Part shown: piece after piece, positions 1 to 11,164 of the stretch | How the letters are laid out: each line of letters opens with the position of its first letter | Position numbering within the stretch: the stretch's first letter is position 1 | DNA from: Rhipidocladum racemiflorum | Taxonomy: Eukaryota > Streptophyta > Magnoliopsida > Poales > Poaceae | Length of the DNA: 64,000 nt | Assembly: GCA_036346355.1 (NCBI GenBank) | Contig: CM070576.1 | Coordinates: 11,949,558-12,013,557 of the forward strand | Reading direction: 5' to 3' | The notes under the pieces: generated by a model | What the model saw: only the letters and a program-made list of their open reading frames with translations | Told to the model about the DNA's origin: nothing | Database searches by the model: none | Program-made: the position numbers and the translations under genes

Positions 1-752
1 GCCCTGGTGCTCGTCCACCGTAGCCGGCGCTATCACGGTCGCAGTGGTCCCCTGGTCGCCTTCGGCTGGGGCACTTGAGGTGGTCGCCCTGAAGAAGGTA
101 AAAAGGGGGTAAGCCTCTCAGATTAAAGAAACTTAACGGGCTTTTTCGTGATTTGGTTTAAGTACCCGGCAGGAGGTCTCCTGAAGCGGGGTGCGGCCGG
201 AAGGAGATTCGGCCCCCCTCGCGGCGCCAGTGGCAGCGGTGGTACGACTTGCGCAGGTGGCACAGGCGGAAGCACTGGGGCCGGTGGATCGGCCTGTGTA
301 GGAGGCAGCACCGGGGCCGGCGGATCGGCCTACGCAGGCGGAAGAACCGGGGCCGGCGGATCGGCCTACGCAGGCGGAAGAACCGGGGCCGGCGGAAGAA
401 CCGGGGCCGGTGGATAGACCTGCGCCGGCGCCGGCGGAAGGGTCAGTGCCGGCGGAGTTGTGGTCGGGGCAGTGTCTACGTTAACCACCTCGACGGGAGC
501 GGTTGAAGTCGTAGCCGCGGCCGCCGTGGAGCTCCCTGCCCCGGTCGAGCCCAGCGGCGCGGTCGAGGTCGTCGTGTCCCCTGCTGGGACGTGAAGCCTC
601 TTGGGGCTGGCACCAGGGGCATCATCGTTAGCGGGGCGTTTGCCCCTTCCCTAGTCGCTGGCTGGAGGAGGGTCCCAGATCGTCAGGGCCACTTGGCGTG
701 GCGTGTTCACCAGACCCGTGGCGTCCATGGCAGGCATGGCATGGGTGATCGC
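1..752 (-). pseudogene. Tat-type retroelement gene fragment, Pro-rich region (PF04195-like gene)
   Basis: I read this as the middle of a grass retroelement gene of the 'putative gypsy-type transposon' class, truncated by the window's left edge and by the junction at 752. Translated on the minus strand it gives a GKRPANDDAPGASPKRLH stretch near 600-650, followed by Thr/Ala-rich and PPAPVLPPA-type Pro-rich sequence. The plus-strand copy at 13,081-14,291 has the matching GKRPASPDAAGADPRR stretch, so the two are homologous. A 77-nt intron at 165-89 fits: the GT donor and the pyrimidine-rich TTCTTCAG acceptor join two exons in the same frame. Four in-frame TAG codons (one in the KRPA region, three in the repeats) make it a pseudogene. 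The function of this protein class is unknown to me. Assignment to the family is inference from the paired copies. Confidence 0.6.
286..411. repeat. 36-bp tandem repeat in the Pro-rich coding region
   Basis: Three direct 36-bp units (286-321, 322-357, 358-393) and an 18-bp half unit (394-411). Units 2 and 3 are identical by eye; unit 1 differs at a few bases. On the minus strand they encode a Pro-rich repeat that includes an in-frame TAG. Confidence 0.85.
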
Positions 753-934
753 CATCCGGAATGTCCGGATTAAATGTCCGGAGTATCCAGATTAGCTTGC
801 CCGAACACCTCAACGCGGAGTATCCGGACTAATTGTCCGGAGTGTCTGGGTTAACCCTACCGAAGACCCCAATCCGGAGTCTCCGCGTTAAACGTTCGTA
901 GTATCCGGACCTTGCATGACTTGAGTATAAAAAT
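753..934 (+). promoter_or_regulatory. LTR promoter region: TCCGGA repeat array plus TATA box
   Basis: A run of degenerate repeats built on the 6-bp palindrome TCCGGA, spaced by GTATC/ATTAAAT-like linkers, is followed by TATAAAAAT at 926-934. The 3' LTR repeats the arrangement (array 8390-8565, TATAAAAA at 8583-8590). A second TCCGGA cluster lies downstream at about 1537-1625 (9185-9265 in the 3' LTR). The promoter role is inferred from position. Confidence 0.55.
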
Positions 935-3446
935 CCCATTTCTTGTCTCCTCACTCACTTCCCCTCACATTTATTGCTCTCCACTCCCTTGTGCGTGCTC
1001 TCCTCCACCTCTAGCTCATCTCTAGTGACTCCCCACCGGCCGGCGTCCTCCCGTGCTCCTCCCCGGTGACCTCTTCACTCTGGCGTCCTCAAGCTTCCCT
1101 CCAAGCCAGCGTCTCCCATCCCCTAGCCGGCCATCCCTCCTTCTCTTTCATCCTCAAAGGTGAGACCTCTTCTTGGAGCTTGATTCGTGGGTTATTGGGT
1201 TCTAGGGCATCAATGGGGGTGGATTTGGGGTTTGGCATGTAGATTGGGGGTTTGGGGGTAAACCTTGGAGTGATAGGGTTTTTGGTGGGTGGTTGGTTTT
1301 TGGAGTTGGATTAGGAAATGTAGGTTGTAGGGTGAGAGATCGGGGTTACATGATGCCGTTCTAAGAATCGGATTAGGTTTTGGTTACAGTTTTTAGAACT
1401 GAGCGTCGTTTCGTCGTGTTTGGGCTAGCTCGGAACTTCTCCGGCTTGGCCGCGGGTAGGAAACTTGTAGATCGGGTTCTTGTGGTGCTGTAGAACTCGG
1501 AAATCACTCCAATCCCTAGAGTCATAGGGCGAAATGCGCCATGTCCGGAGTGTCCGGCCAAATGGCCCGGAATGTCTGGCTTATCCGGAGTGTCCGGATT
1601 AAACATCCGGACTGTCCGGATTGACTGGGCTGTTTCGGTGGGATAATTGCATTGTCTTCATTTCATTTGCATCGCATGCATCTTAACATGCACTACATTC
1701 GTGTAGAGAACAAGACCGCGGTGACTAACGTGGTCGTGGTCGAGGGGACTGCCGAAGAGCAAGTCGTGGTTGATCCACAAGCAGAAGCACAAGGCAAGCA
1801 CCTAAGCATGTTTACCCTATGTGTAAATTATTTTTGTGAATCAATTGCTTGTTGCATGTTAAGTTCTGCATTAGGACTTGAATGGTGGGTTTGATGTTAG
1901 AACCAAATTGCTGCACATACACCCCTTGACATTGTTGAACACCTCCCTTGGAACTAGTATATGGGTAAATATATGGTGTCCACGCTTAGTTTTGCTTAGG
2001 TGTCGGGTGTGGGCCAAGTGGTGGATGGTTCCGTCGCTTGAGGTTAATTTACTTCACTTTTATCGAGTTGCAATGGTTATGGTTATGAGTAGAAGTGGAA
2101 TATGAAATGAGACCGGGCGAGAGAGTTGGATCACTTGGGTGTGGAGACTCAAGTGTGGTAGTCTCGCCTGTGTCGATTGAGGACCGATCCGTTGTTTGCC
2201 CTTCGATCGAGCACATCTTGTCAGTTGTATGCCGGAATGGGACGGTAAAGCTATTCTTTCATCGCATGCCAATTCGATGGGGTGTGCCCTCATGCGGTTG
2301 GGCGTGGTTGAGGGCGAGGCTTAGGCCGACCCTCGAGGGCCAAGCCGGGCTTGGGCCGCTCAAGGGGGTGCTAGGTGCTCGGACCGCATGAAGTTGGCCC
2401 AACGAGTTAGTATGGATGGGAGGAGGGTTGACATGAGGTTCTTTGTGGCACATGTCGTGTGATTGATGATCCCTTGCAGGGTGAATAAGCGATTCGAATT
2501 GCCGCGCTCTTGGATATGAGCACGCTTGATCTTAGCACACTTCAACGTAGTAATAACTTGAACTTAATGATGGTTGGTTGTGGTGGTGGTACTTGTTTAT
2601 GTTGGCGCTTGTTTACTTTAACTGCAAGGTTCCAGTTTTCACTCTAGTAATAGGTGCTGTTGATAAGTGCCATAAAAGTTGTGGAAATGGAGTAGTGGTT
2701 TGTAATTAAACAACAAAGTTAAGCTTTCTGCACTTTCTACTATAAGCTTGATTCCTTTCTACATCCAAATGCATACTCTTTCGAGTCGGTCATATATGGA
2801 CCATGGGTAAGTCTTGCGAGTACCTTCTGTACTCATGCTTTTGCTTTGTGGATTTTCAGGTCAGGATCCGGACGGATGTGAGTTTTGTCCGTACTGCCTC
2901 TCGGTGAACGAGCGGGGCACCGAGTAGAGGCTACCTTCATCGTCGCACACGCCCGGGAGTGTTCAGAGGCAGAACACTTCCGGAGGGGAATACCGTCTTG
3001 GGATACTTTGTTTCCTTGTAGTGAACTCTTGTTGTATGTTGTTACTCCCCTCGTACTTGTGTTGTTGTCTCGTCCTTTTGTCGGCCTTCGTTCCTTGTTG
3101 TTGTTGGTTGTGGTCGTGGGGCTTTGTCTTTGTGCCGGGGTTTGTTTGGTTGGTCTTGCTTCCGCGCGTGTCTGGTTCTGGGGGTTCCGAGTTCGTTGTC
3201 CCCTTTATGCAATTTGGGTTGGTATGGCTTGGGAACCGGTATGCGGGGATCCTGGGCGAGTTCGGGTATCATACCGGGGGAATACCGGGATTGTTGTCGA
3301 GTTATTCGAAGGGTCTCACCGTTGTCCCAATTGGGCTTTGGTGCTAACACTACGAGCACCCTCGGCGGTCCGTTGTTAGCCTCCAAATCCGATGGGGTTG
3401 ACCGAGTCTTCAAATAACCCGAGGACGATCTGGGCGGCTCCTCTTA
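753..3446 (+). repeat. 5' LTR of element A, first 55 bp missing
   Basis: Matches 8410-11164 over its whole length. It starts abruptly at the base matching 8410, so the TGTCAAGG terminus seen at 8355 is absent. Relative to the 3' LTR it also lacks a block of about 70 bp (the 3' copy has it at about 10,637-10,705) and has other small indels. Short ORFs inside the LTR (for example 2885-3379) are not conserved coding sequence. Confidence 0.9.
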
Positions 3447-3450
3447 GGGC

Positions 3451-3462
3451 TGGTATCAGAGC
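3451..3462 (+). other. Primer binding site, initiator tRNA-Met
   Basis: TGGTATCAGAGC, the usual plant gypsy/copia primer site complementary to the 3' end of initiator tRNA-Met, lies 4 bp after the 5' LTR. The stretch from here to about 3767 is untranslated leader with no convincing ORF. Confidence 0.9.
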
Positions 3463-3767
3463 AAGGTGCATGAAGACGAACCCGAAACTTGACGACCACT
3501 TAGGGAATTGATTAGGACTATCATCATGCATTAGGTAGAAGTGAGTCCTTATATCCTGCCCTTTGTATGTATATGGTGAGTGAGGAAATACGTTGGAATC
3601 GTGCATTTCATGTCATGTCATGCATGTGCCATGCCATTTGCATCATGAACTGTGTTTTGGATGTGTTAGATTTATTGGACTCCAGTGTGGAGTGCTGCAG
3701 TCTGACTTGGGTTTAGTTCGCGGGTTTATCAGATTTAAGACCTATCCCTTCCGTGTGGGTCTAACTT

Positions 3768-4848
3768 TTGTTGTCTGACTTGGATGACGATAGAATGAGG
3801 ACCCGTGGTGGCATGGGAGGTGATGTTGGCGCTAGGCGATCGCAGCCTGGCGGTAGCAATCCGCCTCCTCCTCCCAACCTACTGGACGTATTGCTACGAT
3901 CGGAGCAGAACCAGCAGGCTAACAACAGAATTTTGGAGGTGCTGGTCCAAAACCAGGCTGCTTTGGGTGGCCGCGGTGAAGGGCGAGGCCGACCGAATGG
4001 TTACTTGGACTTCCTGCACACTCAGCCGCCGACCTTCTCTCGGGCCAGCGATCCGTTGGAGGCTGATGATTGTCTGCGCACGATATAGCATAAGTTGTTC
4101 TCATCCACTATGAGGACCTTCAGAAGGCTCCCTTCGCAACGCAGCAGCTTCAGGGCCCTGCGGGGGCATGGTGGGCCAACTTCGTGGTGATGCAGCCTGC
4201 CGGTCATCAGGTGACCTGGGCAGAGTTTCGTGAGGCATTTCGAGCGTATCATATCCCGAAAGGGGCTCATGGATATCAAGAAGCAGCAGTTTCTTGCCCT
4301 CAAGCAGTTGAGCAAGTCCGTGATGGACTATTCACGGGAGTTCAACTACTTGGCTCAGTATGCGTCGGAGGAAGTGGACACCGATCAGAAGAAGCAGAGT
4401 CGGTTCATGAATGGGTTGTCCGCCAAGATGCAGGACAAACTTTCAGTGTGCGACTTCGCTGACTTCAATGCCTTGGTGAGTCGGGCGATCACGGTGGAAC
4501 ACAAGATGAGGTGCCATCAAGATGAGAAGAAGCGAAAGAGGTCAGTGCAGTACTCGGCAGGTGGCAGTTCACAGTGGGCCCAGACTGTTCCTCTTCCACC
4601 ACCAAGGGCCCCTGTTCCTGCGCCTTCCCTGCCGGCTGGAGTGGCCCGGCTTCCTGTTGCTGCTCCTCGGCCTCCGCAGCCATAGCCCAGAGTGCGCGTG
4701 GTGATGAGCTCTAGACCGGGTCCGTGTTACAACTGTGGGCGTGCGGGGCATTTCATCCGTGATTGTCCCTTTCCAAGGAGGGGAAACAATTCCAATGCCC
4801 TGAGACCTCAAGGCGCGACTGCACCACCTCCACTCCCTGCGCCGAGCC
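3768..4848 (+). pseudogene. gag of element A (capsid/nucleocapsid)
   Basis: Retroelement Gag, the structural protein that packages element RNA. The N-terminal part opens with MRTRGG-like sequence and a glutamine/asparagine-rich helix, followed by the conserved retrotransposon gag region (DFLHTQPPTFSRASDPLEAD, WANF, WAEFREAFRAYHIP, DIKKQQFLALKQ, QSRFMNGL). A CCHC zinc knuckle (CYNCGRAGHFIRDC, about 4725-4766) follows a Pro/Ala-rich linker. Breaks: a stop at about 4086 (TAG in 'TI*HK'), at least one frame change between 4090 and 4280, and a TAG at about 4683 before the knuckle. Domains remain clear, so this is a recently decayed gag continuous with protease downstream. Confidence 0.85.
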
Positions 4849-6008
4849 ATGGCCGTGTCAACTATATGGATGCTGAGGCGATTCCCGAGGGCGCCACCGT
4901 GCTGACGGGTACGTTATTCATTGAGGGATATGCTGCTAGGGTTTTGTTCGGCTCAGGGGCTTCCCATTCCTTCATCTGCAAGGACTTTGCTATGCATCAT
5001 CAGTTGAGGGTGGGTCGTAGCATCACCTCGTTTCTCATTGAAGCGCTGGGTTAAAAGATTGTTGTTAATCAAGTAGTCCAAGAGGTAACTCTGCTAATTC
5101 AAGGGGTTCCATTCCTTGTCAACCTGCTGCTCCTTGATCTTCATGGAATGGATGTCATTTTAGGCATGCATTGGCTCACGCGGTAGCAGGCTGTCCTAGA
5201 TTGCTCTCATCGCTCCATCTCGCTCAAAGGACCGCGAGGCGACTGGCTAACCCTGCTTCTCGAGAATGGCGAGGCGGCTCTTTGTTCCTTGAATGGCACT
5301 GAAGTTGAGGAACTAGAGTTCATTTCTATGGTTTCGGAGTACCCGGATGTGTTCCCAGCGGAACTGCTAGGGATGCCGCCCGATCGGGACATTGAGTTCG
5401 TAATGGAGCTTCAGCCCGGGACTGCTCCCGTGTCCAAGCGGCCATATAGGATGCCACCAAATGAATTGGCCGAACTGAAGGCTCAGCTGAAGGAACTGAT
5501 GGACAAGGGATTCATTCGCCCGAGCTCTTCACCTTGGGGCTGCTCGGCTCTCTTCGTGACCAAGAAGGATGGTTCCCTTCAACTCTATGTGGATTATCAA
5601 CCGCTGAATGTAGTCACTGTCAAGAACAAGTACCCTCTACCTCGGATTGACATCCTGTTTGATCAGCTTGTTGGTGCACGGGTGTTTTCCAAGATTGACT
5701 TGAGGCTCGGGTACCATCAGATCAAGATTCGGGCTGAGGACATTCCGAAGACAGCCGTCTCTACTCGTTATGGATTGTACGAGTACACCGTCATGTCGTT
5801 CGGTTTGACGAATGCACCGCCGTACATCATGTACCTCATGAACTCCATCTTCATGGAGGAGCTGGATTCTTTTGTGTTCATTTTCATTGATGACATTCTC
5901 GTCTATTCAGCCAATGAAGAAGGCATGCAAGGCATCTTCGTGTCGTTCTCGGGCGACTCCGGGAACATCGCCTTTACACCAAATTCAGCAAGTGCGAGTT
6001 TTGGCTGA
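4849..6008 (+). pseudogene. pol of element A: aspartic protease and reverse transcriptase (N-terminal part)
   Basis: Protease: LFGSGASHSF at about 4944-4973. The catalytic aspartate of the usual LFDSG motif is replaced by Gly (codon 4950-4952), so protease would be inactive. Premature stops follow at about 5054 and near 5184 (HWLTR*). Reverse transcriptase runs from EYPDVFPAEL (about 5338) through KRPYRMPP, GFIRPSSSPWG, KNKYPLPRID, FSKIDLRLGYHQIKI to FIDDILVYS (about 5880-5910), the metal-binding active-site motif. The frame is lost after 'NEEGMQ' at about 5925; the next RT segment continues in another frame at 6023. Confidence 0.9.
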
Positions 6009-6735
6009 AGGAGATATCTTTCTTGGGACATGTCCTCTCAAAGCAAGGCGTCGCTGTTGACCCAAGTAAGGTGCAGGATATTCTCAAGTGGGAGCAGCCC
6101 AACACTGTCACAGAAGTCCATAGTTTCCTTGGGCTTGCCGGCTATTATCGTCGTTTCATTCAGGACTACTCCAAGGTTGCCAAGCCCATGACGGAACAAC
6201 TTAAGAAGGGTGCGGAATTCAAATGGTCGGTGGGCTGTGAGCGAGCATTTCAGACTCCAAAACAGCGCCTAACTACAACTCCTGTCCTTACCCAACCTGA
6301 TGTCCACAAGCCATTCGATGTGTATTGCGATGCATCAGGTATTGGCCTTGGCTGTGTACTTATGCAAGAAGGCCGGATTGTCGCCTATGCATCTCGCCAA
6401 TTGAAATATCATGAAGGGCACTACCAGACTCATGATTTGGAGCTTGCAGCGGTGGTCCATGCTTTGAAAATTTGGCGCCACTGTCTCCTCGGGAACAAGT
6501 GCAACATCTATACCGATCACAAGAGTCTCAAGTACATCTTCACTCAGGCAGATTTGAACATGAGGCAAAGAAGGTGACTTGAGTTGATCAAGGACTACAG
6601 TTTGGAAGTCCATTACCACACGGGAAAAGCCAATGTGGTGGCTGATGCGTTGAGTTGCAAGGCTCGATGCAACTGTCTCACTCTTCAACCCCGAAGTGCC
6701 ACCCTCTGTGCTGAATTCAGAAACTCGGCTTAGAG
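6009..6735 (+). pseudogene. pol of element A: RT connection and RNase H
   Basis: Continues RT with FLGHVLSKQGVAVDPSKV, the HSFLGLAGYYRRFI connection, then RNase H (FDVYCDASGIGLGCVLMQ, YASRQLKYHEGHYQTHDLEL, HCLLGNKCNIYTDHKSLKYI). The Asp and Glu residues expected for RNase H are visible. The ORF runs to a TGA at 6575-6577 in place of the Trp codon of RQRRW; frame-matching sequence (LELIKDYS, KANVVADALS) continues beyond it to about 6660, after which the frame is unclear. Confidence 0.88.
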
Positions 6736-8220
6736 ATGGTTGAAAAAGGGTCCTTGGCTAATCTGGAGTTGAATTCCACGCTGTTGGATCAGATTAGGGA
6801 AGCTCAAAAGGGGGATAGTGACGTTGCCCAAATATGCAGCCAACTGAGTTCCGGCCAAGCCACTGACTTCCATCTTGATGACCGTGGAACTTTGTGGTTC
6901 GGCAAGCGCTTGGTTGTCTCTGAAAACCAAGAATTTTGAAGAAAAATTCTTGATGAAGCCCACAACTCCTTGCTCACAATCCATCCAGGTAGCAACAAAA
7001 TGTACCAAGACCTGAAGCAACGGTTTTGGTGGACTCGCATGAAGTGTGAGATTGCTCACTATGTGGCCGAATGCGACGTCTGCAAAAAGGTAAAGGCGGA
7101 ACATCTTAAGCCAGCCGGTACTCTTCAGCCGCTGCCCATTCCCAGCTGGAAGTGGGAAGATATTGGTATGGATTTCATCACCGGCCTGCCGACGACTTCT
7201 TCGGGTCACGACTCGATATGGGTTATAGTCGACCGGTTGACAAAGTCCGCACATTTCCTAGCCGTTCGCACCACCTATCGGGCCATGAATTATGCGGAGT
7301 TGTACATCTCCCGAATTGTATGCCTTCATGGGGTGCCCAAGCGGATAGTTTCAGATCGAGACTCTCAGTTTGTCTCTCAATTCTGGAGAAGTTTGCATAA
7401 GGCATTGGGCACCAAGCTACTCCACAGCTCAGCATATCATCCGCAAACTGACGGTCAAACTGAGAGGGTCAATCAGATCCTTAAGGACATGTTGAGGGCT
7501 TTTGTTCTGTCTTATGGGAAGAAATGGGACGAATGTCTTCCTTTTGCCGAGTTTGCGTACAACAACAGCTACCAGACCAGCATCAATATGTCTCCTTTCG
7601 AAGCACTCTATGGTCATAGCTGTCGGACACCCCTGAACTGGTCCGAGAGTGGAGAACGACCGCTCTTTGGACCGGATGTGGTTAAAGCCGCGGAAGAGAA
7701 GGTGAAGACCATTCAAGAGAACATGAAGGTAGCACAATCACGGCAAAAGAGCTATGCTGACCGCCGTAGGAGACCCCTCTCCTTCGAAGTTGGTGATTAT
7801 GTCTATCTGAAGGTGTCTCCGCTCCGGGGCACCCATCGTTTTGGAGTTAAGGGAAAATTGGCACCTCGCTACATAGGACCTTTTCAGATCCTGGCGAGGC
7901 GTGGTCAAGTGGCATATCAGCTGGAGCTTCCTCCTTCTCTAGCAATGGTCCACGACGTCTTCCATGTATATCAGTTGAAGAAGTGCTTCTGTACTCCCTT
8001 TGAGTCACTGGAGGTGGACGAACTCGAAGTTCTGCCTGAACCTGATCTCTCGTACCAAGAACATCCTATTCGGGTTTTGGATCAAGCTGAACGCAAGACC
8101 CGTCGGAGGACTCTCAAGTTCTATAATGTTCACTTGAGCAATCACACCGAAGACGAAGCTACTTGGGAGCCTGAAGATCGTCTGAGGAATGAATATCCCG
8201 AGTTCTTCGGTACATTGTGA
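6736..8220 (+). pseudogene. pol of element A: integrase with chromodomain-like C-terminus
   Basis: Inserts element cDNA into the genome. After one stop (about 6937-6939) a 416-codon ORF from 6970 is uninterrupted. It has the zinc-binding HHCC end (H...H, CDVCKK at about 7075), a DD35E core whose residues are Asp68, Asp129 and Glu165 counted from 6970 (GMDFITGL, IVSDRDSQF, DGQTERVNQ), a GPY/F-like module (RYIGPFQIL) and a chromodomain-like tail ending just before the stop at 8218-8220. The integrase itself looks intact; upstream breaks would prevent its expression as part of a polyprotein. Confidence 0.93.
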
Positions 8221-8340
8221 ACTGCTTGTATACAAATGCTTCACAGTTCAAGTCAAGTCGATCGGTACGTGCCCGTACTACCTAATTGTGTTCCATTCCA
8301 CCTATACGCTTGTTCCGAATCTCGGGGGCGAGATTCCCTT

Positions 8341-8352
8341 AAGGGGGGAGGG
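8341..8352 (+). other. Polypurine tract of element A
   Basis: AAGGGGGGAGGG ends 2 bp before the TGTCAAGG start of the 3' LTR, the expected position of the plus-strand primer. The segment 8221-8340 before it is non-coding. Confidence 0.88.
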
Positions 8353-8354
8353 TT

Positions 8355-11164
8355 TGTCAAGGCCCCAATTTCAAAAAAATTCTGGGAAGTCCGGAGTATC
8401 CGGATTAAACATCCGGAATGTCCGGATTAAATGTCCGGAGTATCCGGATTAGCTCGCCCGAACACCTCAACCCGGAGTATCCAGACTAATTGTCCGGAGT
8501 GTTCGGGTTAACCCTACCGAAGACCCCAACCCGGAGTCTCCGGGTTAAACGTCCGGAGTATCCAGACCTTGAGGGACTTGAGTATAAAAATCCCATTTCT
8601 TGTCTCCTCACTCACTTCCCCTCACATTTATTGCTCTCCACAACCTTGTGCGTGCTCTCCTCCACCTCGAGCTCATCTCCGGCGACTCCCCACCGGCCAG
8701 CGTCCTCCCATGCTCCTCCCCGGCGTCCTCAAGCTTCCCTCCAAGCCGGCGTCTCCCTTCCCCTAGCCGGCCATCCCTCCTTCTCTTTCATCCTCCTTGA
8801 AGGTGAGACCTCTTCTTGGAGCTTGATTCGTGGGTTATTGGGTTCTAGGGCGTCAATGGGGGTGGATTTGGGGTTTGGCATGTAGATTGGGGGTTTGGGG
8901 GTAAACCTTGGAGTGTTAGGGTTTTTGGTGGGTGGTTGGTTTTTGGAGTTGGATTAGGCAATGTAGGGTGTAGGGTGAGAGATCGGGGTTACATGATGTC
9001 ATGCTAAGCATCGGATTAGGTTTTGGTTAGAGTTTTTAGAAGTGAGCGTCGTTTCGTCGTGTTTGGGCTAGCTTGGATCTTCTCCATCTTGGCCGCGTGT
9101 AGGAAAGTTGTAGATCGGGTTCTTGTGGTGCCGTAGAACTCGGAAACCACTCCAATCCCTAGAGTCATTGGGCGAAATGCACCATGTCCGGAGTGTCCGG
9201 CCAAATGGCCTGTATCAAACCGCTTATCGGATCGTCGGATGAAACATCCGGACTGTTCGGATTGACTGGGCTATTTCGGTGGGATAATTGCATTGTCTTC
9301 ATTTAATTTGCATCGCATGCATCTTAACATGCACTACATTCATGTAGAGAACGAGACCGCGGTGACTAACGTGGCCATGGTCGAGGGGACTACCGAAGAG
9401 CAAGTCGTGGTTGATCCACAAGTAGAAGCACAAGGCAAGCACCTAAGCATGTTTACCCTATGTGTAAATTATTTTTGTGAATCAATTGCTTATTGGATGT
9501 TAAGTTATGCATTAGGAGTTGAATGGTGGGTTTGATGTTAGAACCAAATTGCTGCACGTACACTCCTTGACATTTTTGAACACCTCCCTTGGAACTAGTA
9601 TATGGGTAAATATATGGCGTCCAGGCTTAGTTTTGCTTAGGTGTCAGGTGTGGGCCATGTGGTGGATGGTTCCGTCGCTTGAGGTTAATTTACTTCACTT
9701 TTATCGAGTTGCAATGGTTATGGTTATGAGTAGAAGTGGAATATGAAATGAAACCGGGCGTGAGAGTTGGATCACTTGGGTGTGGAGACTCAAGTGTGGT
9801 AGTCTCGCCTGTGTTGATTGAGGACCGATCCGTTGTTTGCCCTTCGATCGAGCACATCTTGTCAGTCGCATGCCGGAATGGGACGGTAAAGCTATTCTTT
9901 CATCGCATGCTAATTCGATGGGGGTGTGCCCTCATGCAGTTGGGCGTGGTTGAGGGCGAGGCTTACGCCGACCCTCGAGTGCCAAGTCGGGCTTGGGCCG
10001 CTCGAGGGGGTGCTATGTGCTCGGACCGCATGAATATGGCCCAACGAGTTCGTATGGATGGGAGGAGGGTTGACATGAGGTTCCTTGTGGCACATGTCAT
10101 GCGATTGATGATCCCCTGCAGGGTGAATAACCGATTCGAATTTCCGTGCTCTCGGATATGAGCACGCTTGATCTTTGCACACTTCAACGTAGTAATAACT
10201 TGAACTTAATGATGGTTGGTTGTGGTGGTGGTACTTGTTTATGTTGGCGCTTGTTTACTTTAACTGCAAGGTTCCAGTTTTCACTCTAGTAATAGGTGCT
10301 GTTCATAAGTGCCATAAAAGTTGTGGAAATGGAGTAGTGGTTTGTAATTAAACAACAAAGTTAAGCTTTCCGCACTTTCTACTATAAGCTTGATTCCTTG
10401 CTACATCCAAATGCATACTCTTTCGAGTCGGTCATATATGGACCACAGGTAAGTCTTGCGAGTAACTTCTGTACTCATGCTTTTGCTTTGTGGATTTTCA
10501 GGTGAGGATCCGGACGGATGTGAGTTCTTTCCGTACTGCCTCTCGGTGACCGAGCGGGGCAACGAGTAGAGGCTACCTTCATCGTCGCACACGCCCGGGA
10601 GTGTTCAGAGGCAGAACACTTCCGGAGGGGAATTCTCTTTTGGGTCTAGCTTCATAGTTGTATGTCCTTTTGTTGTATAGTCAGTTTCAAACTTTGTCTT
10701 TTCTGTCTTGGGATACTTGGTTTCCTTGTAGTGAACTCTTGTTGTATGTTGTTACTCCCCTCATAATTGTGTTGTTGTCTCGTCCTTTGTCGGCCTTCGT
10801 GCCTTGTTGTTGTTGGTTGTGGTCGTGGGGTTTTGTCTTTGTGCCGTGGTTTGTTTGGTTTGTTTGGTTGGTCTTGCTTCCGCGCGTGTCTGGTTGTGGG
10901 GGTTCCGAGTTCGTTGCCCCCTTTATGCAATTTGGGTCGATATGGCTTGGGAACCGGCATGCAGGAATCCTGGGTGAGTTCGGGTCGCATACCGGGGGAA
11001 TACCGGGATTTTTGTCGAGTTATTCGAAGGGTTTCACTGTTGTCCCAATTGGGCTTGGGTGCTAACACTGCGATCGCTCTCAGCGGTCCGTTGTTAGCCT
11101 CCAAATCCGATGGGGTTGACCAAGTCTTCAAATAACCTGAGGATGGTCTGGGCGGCTCCTCTCA
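8355..11164 (+). repeat. 3' LTR of element A (complete)
   Basis: 2810 bp, from TGTCAAGGCC to CTCTCA. It is the reference for the 5' LTR at 753-3446. It carries the TCCGGA array, a TATA box at 8583, and the extra block of about 70 bp near 10,640-10,700 that the 5' LTR lacks. Confidence 0.9.

Larger units (their letters stand above)
753..11164 (+). mobile_element. Ty3/gypsy chromovirus-type LTR retrotransposon, element A
   Basis: LTR-flanked element with a tRNA-Met primer site (3451-3462), gag, protease, reverse transcriptase, RNase H, integrase with a chromodomain-like tail, and a polypurine tract (8341-8352). The domain order protease-RT-RNaseH-integrase defines Ty3/gypsy. The long 2.8-kb LTRs and C-terminal ATWEPEDRLRNEYPEFF module fit plant chromoviruses (Tekay/Del-like is my best guess). 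The 3' LTR is complete (TG...CA). The 5' LTR lacks its first 55 bp, so no target duplication can be read. Several frame breaks show that the element is no longer autonomous. Confidence 0.92.

Noticed and set aside
753..910. TCCGGA repeats as a CRISPR-like array
   Set aside because: Units are degenerate and short with no unique spacers, and the DNA is a plant LTR.
2885..3413. Overlapping ORFs of 97-164 codons in the LTR of element A
   Set aside because: They lie within the LTR, are not preserved in the 3' LTR, and have no recognisable domain.
3451..3462. tRNA gene
   Set aside because: It is only the 12-nt primer complement; no tRNA fold surrounds it. The same applies at 50,816-50,828.
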